Under the pieces are notes generated by a model. That model saw nothing but the letters and a program-made list of their open reading frames with translations. It searched no databases and was not told the origin of the DNA. From positions 9,922,501-9,986,500 of the forward strand of contig CM077599.1 of NCBI GenBank assembly GCA_039654915.1: a DNA stretch of 64,000 bases. The letters run 5' to 3'. Positions within the stretch are counted from its first letter, which is position 1. Every line of letters starts with the position of its first letter. Below are positions 1 to 13,100 of this stretch, piece by piece. The translations under genes were made by a program, and so were the position numbers. Origin of the DNA: Aquilaria yunnanensis. Lineage: Eukaryota > Streptophyta > Magnoliopsida > Malvales > Thymelaeaceae.

Positions 1-345
1 AGTTCATTTTTCATTTTCATTTTTATTAGATTTATTTAGAATACTATCATTTAAAAGTTGATATTGCATTGATATAATAATCGATTGAATTTTATTACAT
101 TTTTATGAATTCTTTCCTTCCTCAATTTTTTTAAAAAATAAAATTAATAAAAATATTTATTTTTGAAAAAGTATTTTTAACGTATTCTTCATTTTTTTTA
201 AAATAAATTATTTTAATTAGTGTACAAGTCAAACAATTAATGACTTAAGTTAAAACTAGCAGACATAAAAAATGGCATTACTTTTTTCCTATGACATAGA
301 AATGTCACATTTTAATTTCTTGAAGGCTTTTATGCCAACACTTCA

Positions 346-396
<51 letters not shown>

Positions 397-470
397 GTAT
401 TGTTGAAATAAGATCCCCATTTCATTTTGTGTAATTTGCATCATGGAAAAATATGGTTATATATTTTATA
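1..470 (-). repeat. Inverted copy of the prolamin-like gene upstream region
   Basis: This stretch is the reverse complement of the DNA upstream of the two prolamin-like genes (about 45540-45949 and 52560-52965). It has the same order of landmarks: an AT-rich block, a TATGACATAGAAATGTC-type segment, an (ATT)n microsatellite, then a GGATCCCCATTTCATTTTG-type segment. Position 1 pairs with about 45949, which is 246 bases before the ATG of the gene at 46195. A third gene copy on the minus strand is therefore expected just left of the window. The alternative is a dispersed repeat that inserted upstream of all copies. Confidence 0.75.
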
Positions 471-731
471 CCATGGATATCATAGACATATGTCTAATTA
501 GACATAGTATTGAGTTTACAATTTTACCCTACCCTAATTGTTTCTCTCTCTCTTTCTCTCTTACCACCGCTCCTCAGACTGTTTTTTTCTCTCTCTCTCC
601 CCATCTCATCACTGTAGCCACCAACTGCAGCTTCGAACTCTGATCTCTATCGCACGTTGATCTTTGTCACGCACCGATCTCCGTTGTACACTGATTTCCG
701 TCGAGCACCAGCATCCTAGGCAATTCGACGA

Positions 732-1040
732 GATGAAAGGTCCAGGCGATTTGCCAAGATGACGATGCCATAGTATTGCAGGACATCTGACGTGATGACC
801 TGCCAACACAATGATTAGTGGTAAAGGCAAATGCCGATCCAGAGGCGATGCGATCGATGATGATGTTCGACGGCACGATTCAAGCCGAAGATGAAAGGTC
901 CAGGTGATTCGACGAAATGGTGACGACATAGTATTGCCGGAGATTCGATGTGATGGCGAGCCGATGCGATGACGAGCGGCAAAGGAAGATGCCGATCCAG
1001 AGGCGATGTGACTGATGATGACGTTCGACGAAGGTAGTCC
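732..1040. repeat. Two tandem diverged ~155-bp units
   Basis: The units at about 732-890 and 891-1040 both begin GATGAAAGGTCCAGG and both contain GCCGATCCAGAGGCGATG and GATGATGATGTTCGACG-type segments. They differ by many substitutions and small indels, so the tandem duplication is old. Confidence 0.75.
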
Positions 1041-1500
1041 AGGAACGGCGGCAGCTATAGATCTAAAAGCGGTAGTTGTGGAGTCAACGATTATGGAGGA
1101 AAGGAGGCGGTGGCAAAAAGATCAGAGATGAGGGTGAAGAGAAGAAGAAGAGGTAGACGAGAAGCAGAAAATAGATTGATAGATAGGAGGTGGACACTTT
1201 TTTTATTATTTTCGCATACATTTGCTCAGACACTTTTGAATATTTTTTCAAACATTTTTTATATCCAGTCAGACACTTTCTTATTACTTCTTATACTACT
1301 TATTTTATATAATTATTTATAAATTACTTCAAACACTTTCAAATACTACATTAAACATTTTCACATATTATTTTCAAACATATTTGCTCATTAATTCAAA
1401 CACTTCTTTTATTATTTCGTATATACATTTTTTTATCATGAAAATAAATTGTTTGCGTATTGCTTTAGACATTTTGTCATTTTTTTTATACACTTTTACA

Positions 1501-1711
1501 CATTCATTAAGATACCTTTTTATTGTTTTAATTAGTTATTTTTTAAGAGAGTAAATTGTCTGCGTATTAGTCAGACACTTCTAAATATTTCTTTAGACAC
1601 TTTTATATATTCATTCAGATACTTTTTTATTGTTTCAATTAGTTATTTTTTAAGAGAGTAAATTATCTACGTACTGATCAAACACTTCTAAATATTTCTT
1701 TAGACAATTTT
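1501..1711. repeat. Two tandem ~105-bp AT-rich units
   Basis: The units at 1501-1610 and 1611-1711 share TTAGTTATTTTTTAAGAGAG, then TCTGCGTA/TCTACGTA, and CACTTCTAAATATTTCTTTAG. The surrounding 1200-1750 is made of looser copies of an AAACACTTT word. Confidence 0.75.
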
Positions 1712-2005
1712 CGGTATCCATTTAGACACTTTTCATTTTTTCAAACATGACATATATGATGTATACAGTGAGATTATGATGTATGACAGTTCGGTGACGG
1801 TACCGGCGCTGGTGCCGTTGCCGGCACTGAAGCAGACAGTAGTAGCAAGTTAGGATTTTTTGTAGAGAAGAATATTTTAACTAAGGGTATTTTTGTCAAT
1901 TTTTTTTATAATTTATGCCTTATATATAGAATATTAAGGAATGAGTTAGTATGTCTAATTAGACATAGGTGTATAATAAAAGAATATTTTAACTAAGGGT
2001 ATTTT

Positions 2006-2231
2006 TGTCAATTTTTTTAAAAAAATAAAATTAATAAAAATATTTATTTTTGATAAAGTATTTTTAACGTGTTCTTCATATTTTTTAAAATAAAATATTT
2101 TAATTAGTGTACAAGTCAAACAATTAATGAATTAAGTTAAAACTAGCGGACATAAAAAATGGCATTACTTTTTTCCTATGACATAGAAATGTCGCATTTA
2201 ATTTCTTGAAAGCTTTTATGCCAACACTTCA

Positions 2232-2262
<31 letters not shown>

Positions 2263-2352
2263 GTTATTGTTATTGTATTGTTGAAATAGGATCCCCATTT
2301 CATTTTGTGTAATTTGCATCATGGAAAAATATGGTTATATATTTTAGGCCCT
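2006..2352 (-). repeat. Second direct copy of 126-470
   Basis: This repeats 126-470 in the same orientation, including the ACATAGAAATGTCGCATT segment, the (ATT)n tract and the GAAAAATATGGTTATATATTTTA end. Homology with the prolamin-like upstream DNA runs slightly further here, through TTTTAGGCC..TTGGTATT. The left boundary falls in TCAATTTTTTT, a microhomology also present at about position 120. Confidence 0.8.
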
Positions 2353-3677
2353 ATTTGGTATTAGGATTAATATTTAGGGTCATATTTTTAAAAAAAATTA
2401 CCTAATAGTAATTTTTAGTTTTAACAGTTTCATCCTCATTATTGAATAAATTATCCAAAATTTTAATCCTAATCCAAAAGTTATTTCTAAATGAGGTCTT
2501 AGGCTTAAGAATATTTTTATTTACATTTACAAAAAATATCTTTTCATCTTTTTTTTATAAAAAAAAAAAAGAAAGAGGTTTAGGTATCTATAAAATGCGG
2601 CTGTGCACTTTCTGGGATTTTTAAGAAAGTAGGGAATGAATGTACCCATGCCATTTTTCATTGTTTCGCTGATATACAATGTGGCATCTAGTTTTCATGT
2701 GAATATATTTCTGTTTCTAAATATTTCTAACTAAGGGGTACACCATAGCTAAAACTAGTATTACAAAACCGTTTATTTTAAATTTTATTAAATTACATAG
2801 AATCATTTGAAATTTTGTATTTTAGGAAATATATTATATTCATTATTAGGTTCTCTGAAACCTACACCTCACCCCTGTTGTTTATTTTAAATGTTAAGAA
2901 CTTGCTAACCTATTATTAGAATGTTAAATAGAAAACACTATTGATCAGATTGAAAGAGCATTTGGCTTAACTATGAAATTGAGTATGGTGATTTTACCAA
3001 ACACAAAAGTCTAAATATAACTATATGAGGATTTACAAAGTTGATTATGTTTTCTAATTTTGGAAAACATCATATTCAATTATATGTTTGGCTAGAAATT
3101 CTTTCTGGTGATCAATGGTTTCTGATTAGCACTCCGGTCACTAATTAGTAGGTTTTCAATATCTAAAATGATTAGTATAAGTGTAATTGTGGTCTCAGAA
3201 AATTTGAAGAGTGATATATTATCTATAGTTTCCATAATACGACGAGGGTACAATTATAAGGTTAACCAGAATATAAGGAGTTTCGGTAATTTTCCATTTT
3301 TTAAAGATGAAAGGAACTTTATATATTACTCCATTATTTGTTATTAGTTTTTAATTAGAAATTATATGTGACCGTGGTTGGCTTAGTTAAAATATATTAA
3401 CAATTCAAATTTACAATCCTAAAAATATTATTTCATCCATTTCATATTACTTGAGCTTTATTCCTAAAAAATACTTAATACTCTTTCCTAAAAAAGTAAA
3501 AAGAAAATATCACTATTCACATCTCGCTTTTCTGCAAAAGCAATAAAATACAGACTCTCCTGAATCTATTTGGAAAATCTAACATTCTAAGGGACCAAGG
3601 AGCATGAACGGAGGGATTATGTTTTGTTGTAGTTGAAGAGTAACTCTCCAACATTTTTATGATCCAAAAACTTTAGC
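2353..3677. other. AT-rich intergenic DNA
   Basis: I see no gene, RNA or bounded element here. The short frames present have no recognisable protein character. Confidence 0.6.
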
Positions 3678-4768
3678 ATAATTACTGATTACACCTCTGA
3701 AACTATGTTGACTTGGATACTTTACCTTGAACATCAAACTGGCGCACCTCAATCCTTGAACTATCAACATCAGAGCATTTTGGTCATTTGACCAAAAAAC
3801 TTGGTCATGTGACATCCTTTTCGTCTATTAGATAGAGAAAATTTCATCTATTACAGAATTTGGAACTTCAAATTTACAATTGCACAAACCTATAACATTG
3901 GGACTAACATTGCAATTAAATATAGTCATCTAAGTTTTTTATTTCAATCATTTACATCCAATACTTTGGCTTGCACTATCCTAGCTCTCATCCTGAACCT
4001 AACCTTGTGACTTCTTTTGCCATTCCATCAGCCCCACATGACTGGATCTACTACAACCTTTGCACTTCCCCTAGTGTTGTGCCCTCTTCACCACCTCATT
4101 CAGCCCCACATCTTCCCTTGGCTACACTGAGACTTTCTAGCTCCAATCTAAATCCAAGATGACAAGTCTAACTTGTAGCTAGATTTGCACGACGGAAACT
4201 TTGCCACCCCTCCATGATGTCAGAATCAACATTGTCACATAACTCCTAACATCCCAAAATTTGGTAGCAATAAAGTCATTGCTTGTTTACATCATCTTCG
4301 ATATCCCTAGCCTAGATGCACATTGTCCTCAATGAGAAAAGGAGAGAACTTAGGGGATTGAGGAGAAGATTTAAGGATGGGAAGAGCTAAGAGAAAAAAT
4401 GAGATTGAGGAGAAAGGGGCTGAGGTCCAAGTTGTCTAAGGAAGGATCGTTGAGGTTGGGGGAATCAGGTAGAGGTTTTATGGATAGGTGTATTAGCTAG
4501 GATAATGACTTAACTGGTGGTTAGCAAAGTTTAGGGTTTGAAATAGAGAATTCAATAATTAAGGTGACTGGGCTCATGATTACTCTTTTTTGTTTTATGT
4601 TAAATGTACGGAGAAGCTGGTCATGTGTCTGCAAGTTACCGAGTTACTAACCGAAATGAGTTAAGTATCGGAGTCACAATAGTTAAGGGATCGAGTCTGC
4701 TAGTTTGAAATTTTGGGGGTGAAGTGTTGGAGTCAACATAGTATTGAGGGTATTAGTGGGTAATTAGG
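3678..4768. mobile_element. Diverged long-terminal-inverted-repeat (foldback, MULE-like) element
   Basis: The left arm (about 3678-3840) and right arm (about 4617-4768) are imperfect inverted repeats. Paired words include TAATTAC near each tip, ACTATGTTGACT in both, CTTGAACTAT/CTTAACTATTG and TCATGTG. The arms are about 150 bp and clearly diverged. The interior carries no transposase. I could not identify a clean target duplication, so the superfamily is a guess from the architecture. Confidence 0.5.
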
Positions 4769-5831
4769 CAAAAAACTTAGCTTTCTATAAAGTATTTATA
4801 TTTAAATAACTATAACGTTACCACCCAAACTTTCAAATATGTTCAATCCAAACCATAAGCTTATAGTAATTTACAAACTAGTCCCTGGAAATTAAATGTT
4901 TTGTACTGAACTTTCTAAAAATTCACAAATTAATCGCTAAACCTTTGTATAATTTACAATTGCACAATTAAAGTTTGAAAAGTGATATTTTAGTTATTAT
5001 GCTACAAGTTTATACAAAGTCAAAAAAACTCTCCAACCAAAACATAGGAGAGTTCCTTTCTTCATTCGTTCTGGGTTATGAACTAAATATGGGAAAATTA
5101 GATTATGATTTTTTATTTTCCATAATCTTTGGTTTGTTTGGGTTCTGAAAATTTTCTAAAAAAATATAAAATAAAATAAAATGTATTTAGTAGATGAATT
5201 TTCATTTTATTGTGTTTTTTATGGGAAAAATGTTTTTCCACATAATAAAAAATTGGAAAAATACCATTTTTGTTATTTTTCCAAATTCTCCATATCTGAA
5301 AAAACATACTAATCTCCCGTCCCCTCTCTCTCCCCACCGCCGTCATCGCTACTCGACCTGCCTCCCCCTTGATGCCCTGGCCACAAGCGAGAAAGTGACA
5401 TAGGAATCGACGAGAAATCAACAGAATTAGGAAACTCTACATCATTCATGAATTGATCGCAACTTCGTCCGCCATCAAACTCATCGTCCTAATCTTTCGT
5501 GGGTGTTGCCCCTCCCTTACATAGTTGTAGCTACCGGGTCCCTGCTATGTCGTTCTCCTCTTCAAATGCCAACACTGTGCATACCAATTCTCCCATCTTC
5601 CTTTCAAAGCTTCGTCGGAATCTCCTCCGACGCCGGCTTCATATTAGATTTTTTCCCGATGATACTTGCCCCCGCTTTGGTTTCTCTGCTGATGCACTAT
5701 GAAAACATGAAAGAAAAAACTGACTTGTATACAACAAGTAAAGGTTTGAGATAAATCTCTGATAGAAAGTGTCGATCATCTGTAATGTTGGCTATGCGCG
5801 GGAGGTTTAACCTTTAATTATTGTTTCCTTT
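4769..5831. other. Intergenic DNA with a GC-richer patch
   Basis: The sequence is mostly AT-rich. 5310-5700 is richer in C and G and contains short open frames without recognisable domains. It resembles decayed repeat leader sequence more than a host exon. No function is assigned. Confidence 0.5.
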
Positions 5832-6308
5832 TAGTCTTTAATCTATTGAATTTTTTTTATTTGGTCCTAAGTATATTAAAATTATTTTATTTTGGTTCTT
5901 CACCAAATGAAATCATTAACTCAGAATAATTGTCTAATACAAATATTTGAAATTTTAATTTAAATATTTAGTAACTATCTTCCAGTAATTTTAAATAATT
6001 TAATATTTTTTTACAGTAAATAGGTAATTTAAATTAATAGTTTTATTTTCCTAAATGAAATAAAAAGTTATTTAAAATTTTCATTAATTATAAAAAAATT
6101 ATTATACAGGTTAAATTTATTGTAAAATAGTTACTGACTAGTTTAAATTATAACATAAAAAGCTGTCATCAAACAAATACATTGAGTTAACAAATTTCAT
6201 AAAATGAATATCAAAATGAAACACTTTTAATAGATTTAAGACTAAAATGAAGCATTTTTAATAGGTTTTGAACCAAAACAAAACATTCAATAGATTAGAG
6301 ATTATACT
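5832..6308. mobile_element. Foldback MITE, ~475 bp
   Basis: The two halves are imperfect inverted copies. The left tip TAGTCTTTAATCTATTGAAT pairs with the right tip ATTCAATAGATTAGAGATTA. Inner pairs include ATTTTGGTTC with GAACCAAAAC, and ATTAACTCA with GAGTTAAC. There is no coding potential. This is consistent with a non-autonomous foldback DNA element. Confidence 0.6.
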
Positions 6309-6799
6309 AATTTTCTGGGTTGTATCAGTCTCTGACTCCCCTCCTTAACAAAACTCAACCTCGAGTTTCGTTATTGGAATTGAACCCGCTCTTCCACACA
6401 ATTAGCAAATACTTGGAACACAAAAGTTGCCACCATGCTTCCAAGATGTTGAACCCTGTTGGTGTACTCCAGCTCCTAAAGTTATCCAAAACACAAATCA
6501 AATTACTTTGATTTGACAAATTTTTTTCACTCACAAAGATGAAATTTGACCTACAAGGATCTTGAAAACCAGAATTTGAGATTCTTTAAAATTATATTTC
6601 AATTTCTAGAACTTGCTCATAATGAAAATCTTATCATGTAGCTCAATATCCACTTTTCTCTCACACTCTCTCTCTCTCTCTCTTTTTTTAAAATACAATG
6701 ACATTAATTCATCAATTTCTTTTCTCCTCTAGGCAATGTATAGAATCAGGTAAGGTAGTGGGTCGATTGCGGGTAATTATCATAATCTTTTGTTGAGTA
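6309..6799. other. Intergenic DNA with a (CT)n tract
   Basis: Apart from a short CT microsatellite near 6658-6685, nothing recognisable is present. Confidence 0.5.
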
Positions 6800-7449
6800 T
6801 TGGTCCAAGTACAACTAAGAGGGGATAAATTTGTTACTTTAAAAAATTTTGGCAAAATCAAATTTTACAACAAAGTTTATTCAACCAAAGATCAATAATA
6901 AACCAAGTAAGTATGAGGAAAATATAAAATAAAGTATAAATACAAAAAAGGAAAAAGTATACCGAAATTTATGGAGGTTCAATTCTACTAATCAAAGTCT
7001 ACGTCATCTCCTCAAACTTGTCCATTTAAGAGTTTCTCTACTATCTTTTAATCAATATTGCAATAGTATTTTCTTCAAGGTTTACACTCAACCAATCTCT
7101 AGTTTTCTCCAAGGTTAACTAAAAATCACTTCCTAGCTTTCTTTACAATTCATTAGAAACCATTCCATACTCAAGAGATTCTAAGACTTGAAGTATTTAC
7201 AAGATCATAAGCTCACACAATAGCACTCTTACTAGATACACAAGTAAAAGTATAAGAATACTAGTGATTTTCTTAAGGTAAACTCTTTCTCGTTGAATTC
7301 TTACTTTTAATGGCCAAAAGTTGTCTCCAAGGAGTTTCTCCATGCATTTATACTCCTTTAAGGGTCAGAAAGACATTGAAGAGCTGTTGGAAATGATAAA
7401 AAAGCCTCTAAAAAAGCAGATGACAATTGCTGTTAAGTTTGACAAGAAA
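6800..7449 (-). repeat. LTR-like repeat remnant shared with 47.6 kb and 54.6 kb
   Basis: 6815-6950 is the reverse complement of about 47575-47705 and 54595-54725. Shared words include ATTTTACAACAAA, AAAGATCAA, AATAAACCAAG and AAGTATGAGGAAAATATAAA. At the 47.7-kb copy the repeat runs into a GGGGGTGAATTGG-type edge, which in plants is typical of LTR retrotransposon ends. The rest of the block, to the CACTA insertion, has the short imperfect repeats (ACTCAACCAATCTCTAG, TCTCCAAGG) common in such LTRs. No internal retrotransposon region is visible. Confidence 0.5.
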
Positions 7450-7452
7450 AAT

Positions 7453-7905
7453 CACCAGTAAAATAACCAACTTTACCAACTGTCATTTACCAACGTGCAG
7501 CACGTTGGTAAATGACCGTTGGTATTCGATACGTTGGAAAAATTTTTACCAACGCGCAACTAATAACACGTTGGTAAATTCCAACGTGTACACGTTGGTA
7601 ATTACCAACGGTCATTTAAAGGACTCGGTTTCCATCGCGTAGTTATTGTTACCAACTGTCAGCCGTTGGTAAATTACCAATGGTCGGCAGTTGGTAAATT
7701 ACCAATTGCTGGCAGTTGGTAAATTACCAACGTGCAGCAGTTGGTAAGTTACCAACTGCTGCACGTTGGTAAATGGGTTACCAACTGTCAGCAGTTGGTA
7801 ACTTGGCAGTTGGTAATTACCAACTGCCGGAAGTTGGTAACGGTGCCGTTATAAACACGTTGGTACTGACCCGTCGCGGAAGTTGGTTTGTTTCACATTT
7901 GCACG
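7453..7905. repeat. CACTA left subterminal repeat array
   Basis: About 450 bases hold many short inverted units of the form TTACCAAC-G/T-G..., often as palindromes such as CCAACGTGCAGCACGTTGG. In En/Spm the subterminal repeats bind the element-encoded TNPA-type protein and bring the ends together; that role is inferred here. Confidence 0.9.
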
Positions 7906-8231
7906 TTCGTTATGTATATTAAACGTTCCAGATTTCGGTTGTTTCGTATTTTTCCCCGTTTCAATCCACATTCAAAAGTAAATTACCAATTCAAAAGTAC
8001 GCCCGGCTTTACTCAGCAATAAACATTACACAACTGATCCAACGTAATTGAAATAAAATATTCTCAACTACAGCATAATTAATGGAATAACAGATATGTC
8101 TGAAAGCAAAGCATTCAACATTCAACGACTTACACATTTCATAAATATCAAGTCAGTCTGATTTAGGTCTAAAAATAATTATGTTGCCATGCTCTAATAC
8201 AATAGCTGCAGAAATGCGCTAACCTGTTGAT

Positions 8232-10004
8232 GACGCCCATCACGGAGTCCCGACTATCTCCTCATCCTCTGACTCCGAGTCATCAGGATAATGTGGTACT
8301 GGTTGTGCCGGCGGGCATGGAAGATTTAGCGAACGACAAATAATCTCCAACTAAGCCCGGTTTGCCTCCAATGCAGCTCTCTGAGCCTCCATCTCAGCTC
8401 TCTATCTCCTCTGAATCCTCTCGAGCTTCCTCTCGTACTCCGCATCCCTTCGCGCATTCTCCTCCGTCATCATCTTCTGTACTTGCTCGTTGAATTGCGG
8501 TGTCTATGTGATGTCGATAGGCGGGATGGAACCTGGCTGTCGGCGTCCCGGTATAGCACACTGCTCAGATCCTAATCCAAATACCCGGCCTCTCCTTCTA
8601 CCGCCAGATGCGGTACTAATGATTGCTAGTTCATCAATGGCCTCAATTCCATCCTCTTGCTGTGTTTGCTCCTCAATCTCTGCACTGATACGAGTCTACA
8701 GCAACGTCATAAAATACATTTAGTCATGTCATAATTAGTAAAACATAGTAATTAAGTTAAGAATATTCTGCAACCAAACGACTTTTACTACTTACAGCAA
8801 CTTCTTCATAGCGCTTACTAACATATCTCCCATTCTTCTTTTTATGTGTCGCTTGAAGGACTTTAAACAAGCCAAAGTCCTTCTTCTCAGGATCTCTCTC
8901 TCTCTATTTGAATGAAAACCAACATTAATATTTTACAATATTTCATTAGTATCTGAACTGTTATTTGAAAGAACATTAAAGCATACATACCATTTGCTCT
9001 CGATGTGCAGACATCGAGATAGATCCCCCAGCATATGTCGCGCTGCAAGAGCCTGACTGTGAATCCTCGTCAGTCATTGTTGCTCGCATTGCCTTGAACT
9101 TCGCGGACTTCTGAATGAACTCAGGACTCGCCCAATATGCCTCCATGTCCGCATATGCAGAATCTGACATAAAATTTGCCTTCACTCGACGTTTAACCGG
9201 ATCCTTCACACGCCGAATTTCTGACATCATGCTTCTGTAATGTTGTGTTCCCAATACATTCCAAAACCGATACACCTCATTATGGTGTATGGGATCCCAC
9301 TCACAGCTCCTCTGTACAGGTTAATATGTTTAAACTATTAGAATGGGAAAATAGCATTCTATCTCTTATAACATTATTACATATTATCATAGTAATATTA
9401 TTGTCATACCTCAAAAACACGCCACCATTGCTGCAGGTCTGATGGAGAGACGGAGGACCAATCAGCATATGGCTTGAAATGTGTGGTGAAACATGATGTC
9501 ACTAACCGTGTCGCTGCAGCTGGAATGAATCTGTGACGTTTAAATTATCGGACTTAAGTTTCAAAGAATGATTCCATGTAAAGTATTCTATCACTAATAT
9601 TAATACTTGTGTCTGGTATTTATCACTTACGTGTTACCATATGGGGATATCCTCATCCGCGGTCGACCTGCTGTCTGTGACATCGATGATGAGATGTCAT
9701 CAATATGTATATCATCATCTGAGGGATGGGTCGGCACTATGGGGTGCCTCAGGTGCCGCACACCAGATCCATGTCCAAATGGCGTGCCTCCACCGTCATC
9801 TTCTCGGTGCTCATGTGAGGGGACCTGCGTGGGTGGCACTGTTGTCCCCTGCGTCTCCACACCGACATCCTCCTGTGCCCGGGATGAAGAACCCATCCTA
9901 TGTCGTTCATTAAGTATTGGTTCCATTACCTCCTTAAACTGCGCAAATGGTCCTTTCCCAGGTCGGCGTTTATACGTGTTATCCCCTTTACGAGGCATCT
10001 GCAT
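8232..10004 (-). pseudogene. CACTA second gene, TNPA/Ptta-type Transposase_24 protein, broken
   Basis: I reconstruct five minus-strand exons. Exon 1, about 10004-9637, starts MPRKGD and ends at a GTAAGTG donor. Exon 2, about 9532-9411, contains a DLQQWWRVFE motif. Exon 3, about 9313-8990, contains VYRFWNVLGTQHYR and RRVKANFM. Exon 4, about 8905-8795, contains FGLFKVLQATHKKKNGRYV. The last exon, 8699-8232, is rich in Glu/Arg/Gln. The DLQ..W and THKKKNGRYV pattern is that of plant Ptta/En-Spm proteins (Pfam Transposase_24). In the last exon three in-frame TAG codons, at 8505-8507, 8402-8404 and 8351-8353, lie in a Gln/Glu-rich context and are probably old CAG codons. The gene is therefore dead. 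In En/Spm the second product binds the subterminal repeats. Confidence 0.82.
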
Positions 10005-10156
10005 TTATTTTTCAGTAAGTTGGTGAATTAAACATAACATATATCTACTGACATATATTGTGCAGTATTAGGGGTACATAAACGTACTCAAATATTTCAA
10101 TGACATACATAAAAATTACAGGTTACCATTGTTCCTAATACATGTTATCTACTCAT

Positions 10157-13100
10157 TCATTTAGACCCACTGCTGTCATTTGACTCAAACTCCTCGGACT
10201 CTTCAGAGTCACTGTCATTCGATATAAACTCCTCACCATCATCTGTCTCGCCATTAGATCCCCCCTCCTCAAGTACATCTTCTTCAATATCATCACCGAC
10301 ACCCGGGTCAGCTAACTCCTCAATTGGGTCATCTTCAATTCTTTGACAATTAACGGATGAACTGTCTTGATACACGTCATCCGTGTCCATAACTGCAGCC
10401 TGTATTATCCATCGAGGTTTTATCTTCATAACAGCTGACCACCCGTTTCTTTCACGTGACTTGCTCGGATATCGTGTGTAGTAAACTTGGTCAGCCTGTG
10501 CTGTGATGCTAGAATGAAAGGATCAAACTTCTGATATCTGCGGCTATTCCGGATCTCAACTAACCCAAACTGTTTATGCATTCGAGTTCCACGTTCAGGT
10601 GTTGGGTCAAACCAGTTGCACCTAAACAAGACAACATTCTTATGCGGAAAGCCGGGATATTCGAGTTGAATGACTTCTTCTAATATACCATAAAAATCAC
10701 ATTCAACTTCACTTGCACCCGTGCTGCATATGCATACTCCACTATTAAATGTTGATTTGTCCTTCCCCCATTCACTTATGTGAAACTTGTACCCATTTGT
10801 GAAATACACCGGCCATGTCTGAACTCGCCGTGAGGGACCACATGCAACATCCCACAAGATGGTATCGACAATATTGTTATGCAAAACATATTTCAATTTA
10901 GGCCAACATATATGGAATGTTGTATAACTTAACATATTGCAATACATTCTATCCTAAAAGCACACGTACATATCGTCGGAGCCAGGATGAGAAATTGTTT
11001 TCAATGTGTATGTCCATCTCGGACATTGTTATCTCGGGTGCAGTTTCCCTGACCATGTCCATAAACATACTGTGGCCAATAACAGAAACAATAAAAGTAT
11101 GTTAGTTTTGTTTGATTAGTAGTACTTAATTTTTACATAGTCAATGTTAGAATGTCTTTACATGACTGATGACTTACTTTAGGTATGGCCTGATCTGAGC
11201 ACAGTTTAGAAGAACGTATGTGGTTGCCAGTCTGAGTTCATCGTCTGTGAGGAATCTATATCGGCATGCACCATATGGTCGTCCCGGAAAAGTGAATATG
11301 GACTACAAGTCAACATTACATTGGACAGGACCACCATCGTCATTTCTTGGTACGCGATTCATCATGCAGGGAACATGGGACTCAAAGTAATGGGAGCAAA
11401 AGATGGAAGTCTCCTCTATAAAGTATGCTTCACATATCAATCCCTCAACATGAGCAGTATTAGAAACCTTCATTTTTAGGTCATGCATCCAGCGCTCAAA
11501 TTTATACATCCATCGGTATTGAACAGGTCCTCCAACCCTTGCTTCAAAGGGCAAGTGAACCGGGAGATGCTCCATGACATCAAAAAACCCTGGAGGGAAA
11601 ATTCTCTCAAGCTTACAAATTATAATTGCAATATTTTCCTCCAACGCAAACAAGTGATTTTCATGCAACTCTGGAGAGCACAAATCTCTAAAGAATAGGC
11701 TTAACTCCGTTAATGGCTTCCAAATATTCTCGGGTAGCGCTTCGAGGGCAATGGGGAGAAGCCTTTGCATCATAATGTGGCAATTATGGCTCTTCATACC
11801 ATACATATTGCAACCAGCTGTATCAACACATCTCCCAAGATTCGAGGCATATCCATCAGGGAGTCGTAAAGATTTTACCCAGGCGATCACATCTTGCCTT
11901 TGGTTAACATCTAATGTAAACCTCGCCTTTGGTTTGAACGAACGACCATCATCAAGTAGAACCATGTTTAACTCCTGCCGATTACAAAAAATTTCCAGGT
12001 CCTTCCGTGCTTTCACATTATCTTTCGTTTTGTTCTTAACATCCATCACAGTATTCCATATATTCTCAAACACGTTCTTCTCAATATGCATAACATCAAG
12101 ATTATGTCGTATTAAGTTCGTGGCCCAATATGGTAACTCCCAGAAAATGCTTCGCTTCGTCCAATTATGTGATTTCCCATAATCGAACGGGCGATTTTGT
12201 GGCCCATCGTTTCCAACTGATGGAATCCATGAGATTCTTTCAAATATATCCTCACCTGATAAGCGCGGAGGAGGTAATGACTTCTCTGATTTCCTCTTCT
12301 TAAACCAAGTACAATTCCTTCTATATGGGTAGTTCCGGGCAAGAAATTGCCGATGACAGTCGAAAAATGAAATTTTCCCCCCATACTTAAGTTGGAATGC
12401 CTTGCTTTCGCCCATACAAATAGGGCAAGACAATCGCCCATGTGTCATCCACCCTGATAGCATGCCATAAGCCGGAAAGTCATTTATGGTCCACATTAAC
12501 GCTGCTCGCAGAATAAAATTTTGTTTCAATGACACATCCCATGTTTCAACGCCATCAAACCACAGATGTCGTAGCTTCTCGATTAAAGGTTGTAGATAAA
12601 CATCAATCTTATGATTTGGGCTACGTGGACCTGGAATAAGCAACGAAAGGAACATATAGGGTTTTTTCATGCACATCCAAGGGGGCAAATTATACGGAGT
12701 CACGATCACAGGCCAACAAGAGTATTGTTTCCCAGATGCTCCAAAAGGTGTAAATCCATCGGCACATAACCCCAATCGGACATTTCGTGGTTCCGAAGCA
12801 AACCATGGGTAGGTCTGATCAAAATGTTTCCAAGCTTCACCATCTGATGGATGTTTGATAACACCTGGGACCTGTGTTTGCTCCTTATGCCACCTCATTT
12901 GCTCAGCTGTTGCCAATGACGCAAATAAGCGTTGCAGACGAGGGCTTAGTGGTAAATAATGCATGGTTTTTCTCGGTCGATATTTACCACGACCTCCCTT
13001 TTTTGGCTTATATCTCTCAGCTGCACAGTACTTACATATACCCAGACTACTGTCATCTTTTCAGAACAACATACAATCATTCACACAGACGTCAATCTTT

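Larger units (their letters stand above)
471..2005. other. Insertion-like block between two direct repeats
   Basis: A 1.5-kb block separates two copies of a roughly 345-bp direct repeat (126-470 and 2006-2352). An 18-bp perfect palindrome, TATGTCTAATTAGACATA, lies near both ends (about 488-505 and 1949-1966). The block has a pyrimidine-rich start (540-605), a GC-richer part with two tandem units, and an AT-rich part with repeated TTCAAACACTTT/TTAGACACTTT words. I see no convincing coding region. It is probably a transposon of unknown type or a recombination product. Confidence 0.4.

Noticed and set aside
7453..7905. Regular short repeats that could suggest a CRISPR array
   Set aside because: The spacing is irregular, the units are inverted pairs of CCAAC/GTTGG, the genome is plant, and the position at a CACTA end explains them.
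9607..10026. Open frame of 139 codons on the + strand
   Set aside because: It lies antisense to exon 1 of the CACTA second gene, whose MPRKGD start, donor site and following exons are coherent. The + frame has no domain character.
11751..12182. Open frame of 143 codons on the + strand
   Set aside because: Antisense shadow of the TNP2 transposase coding region.
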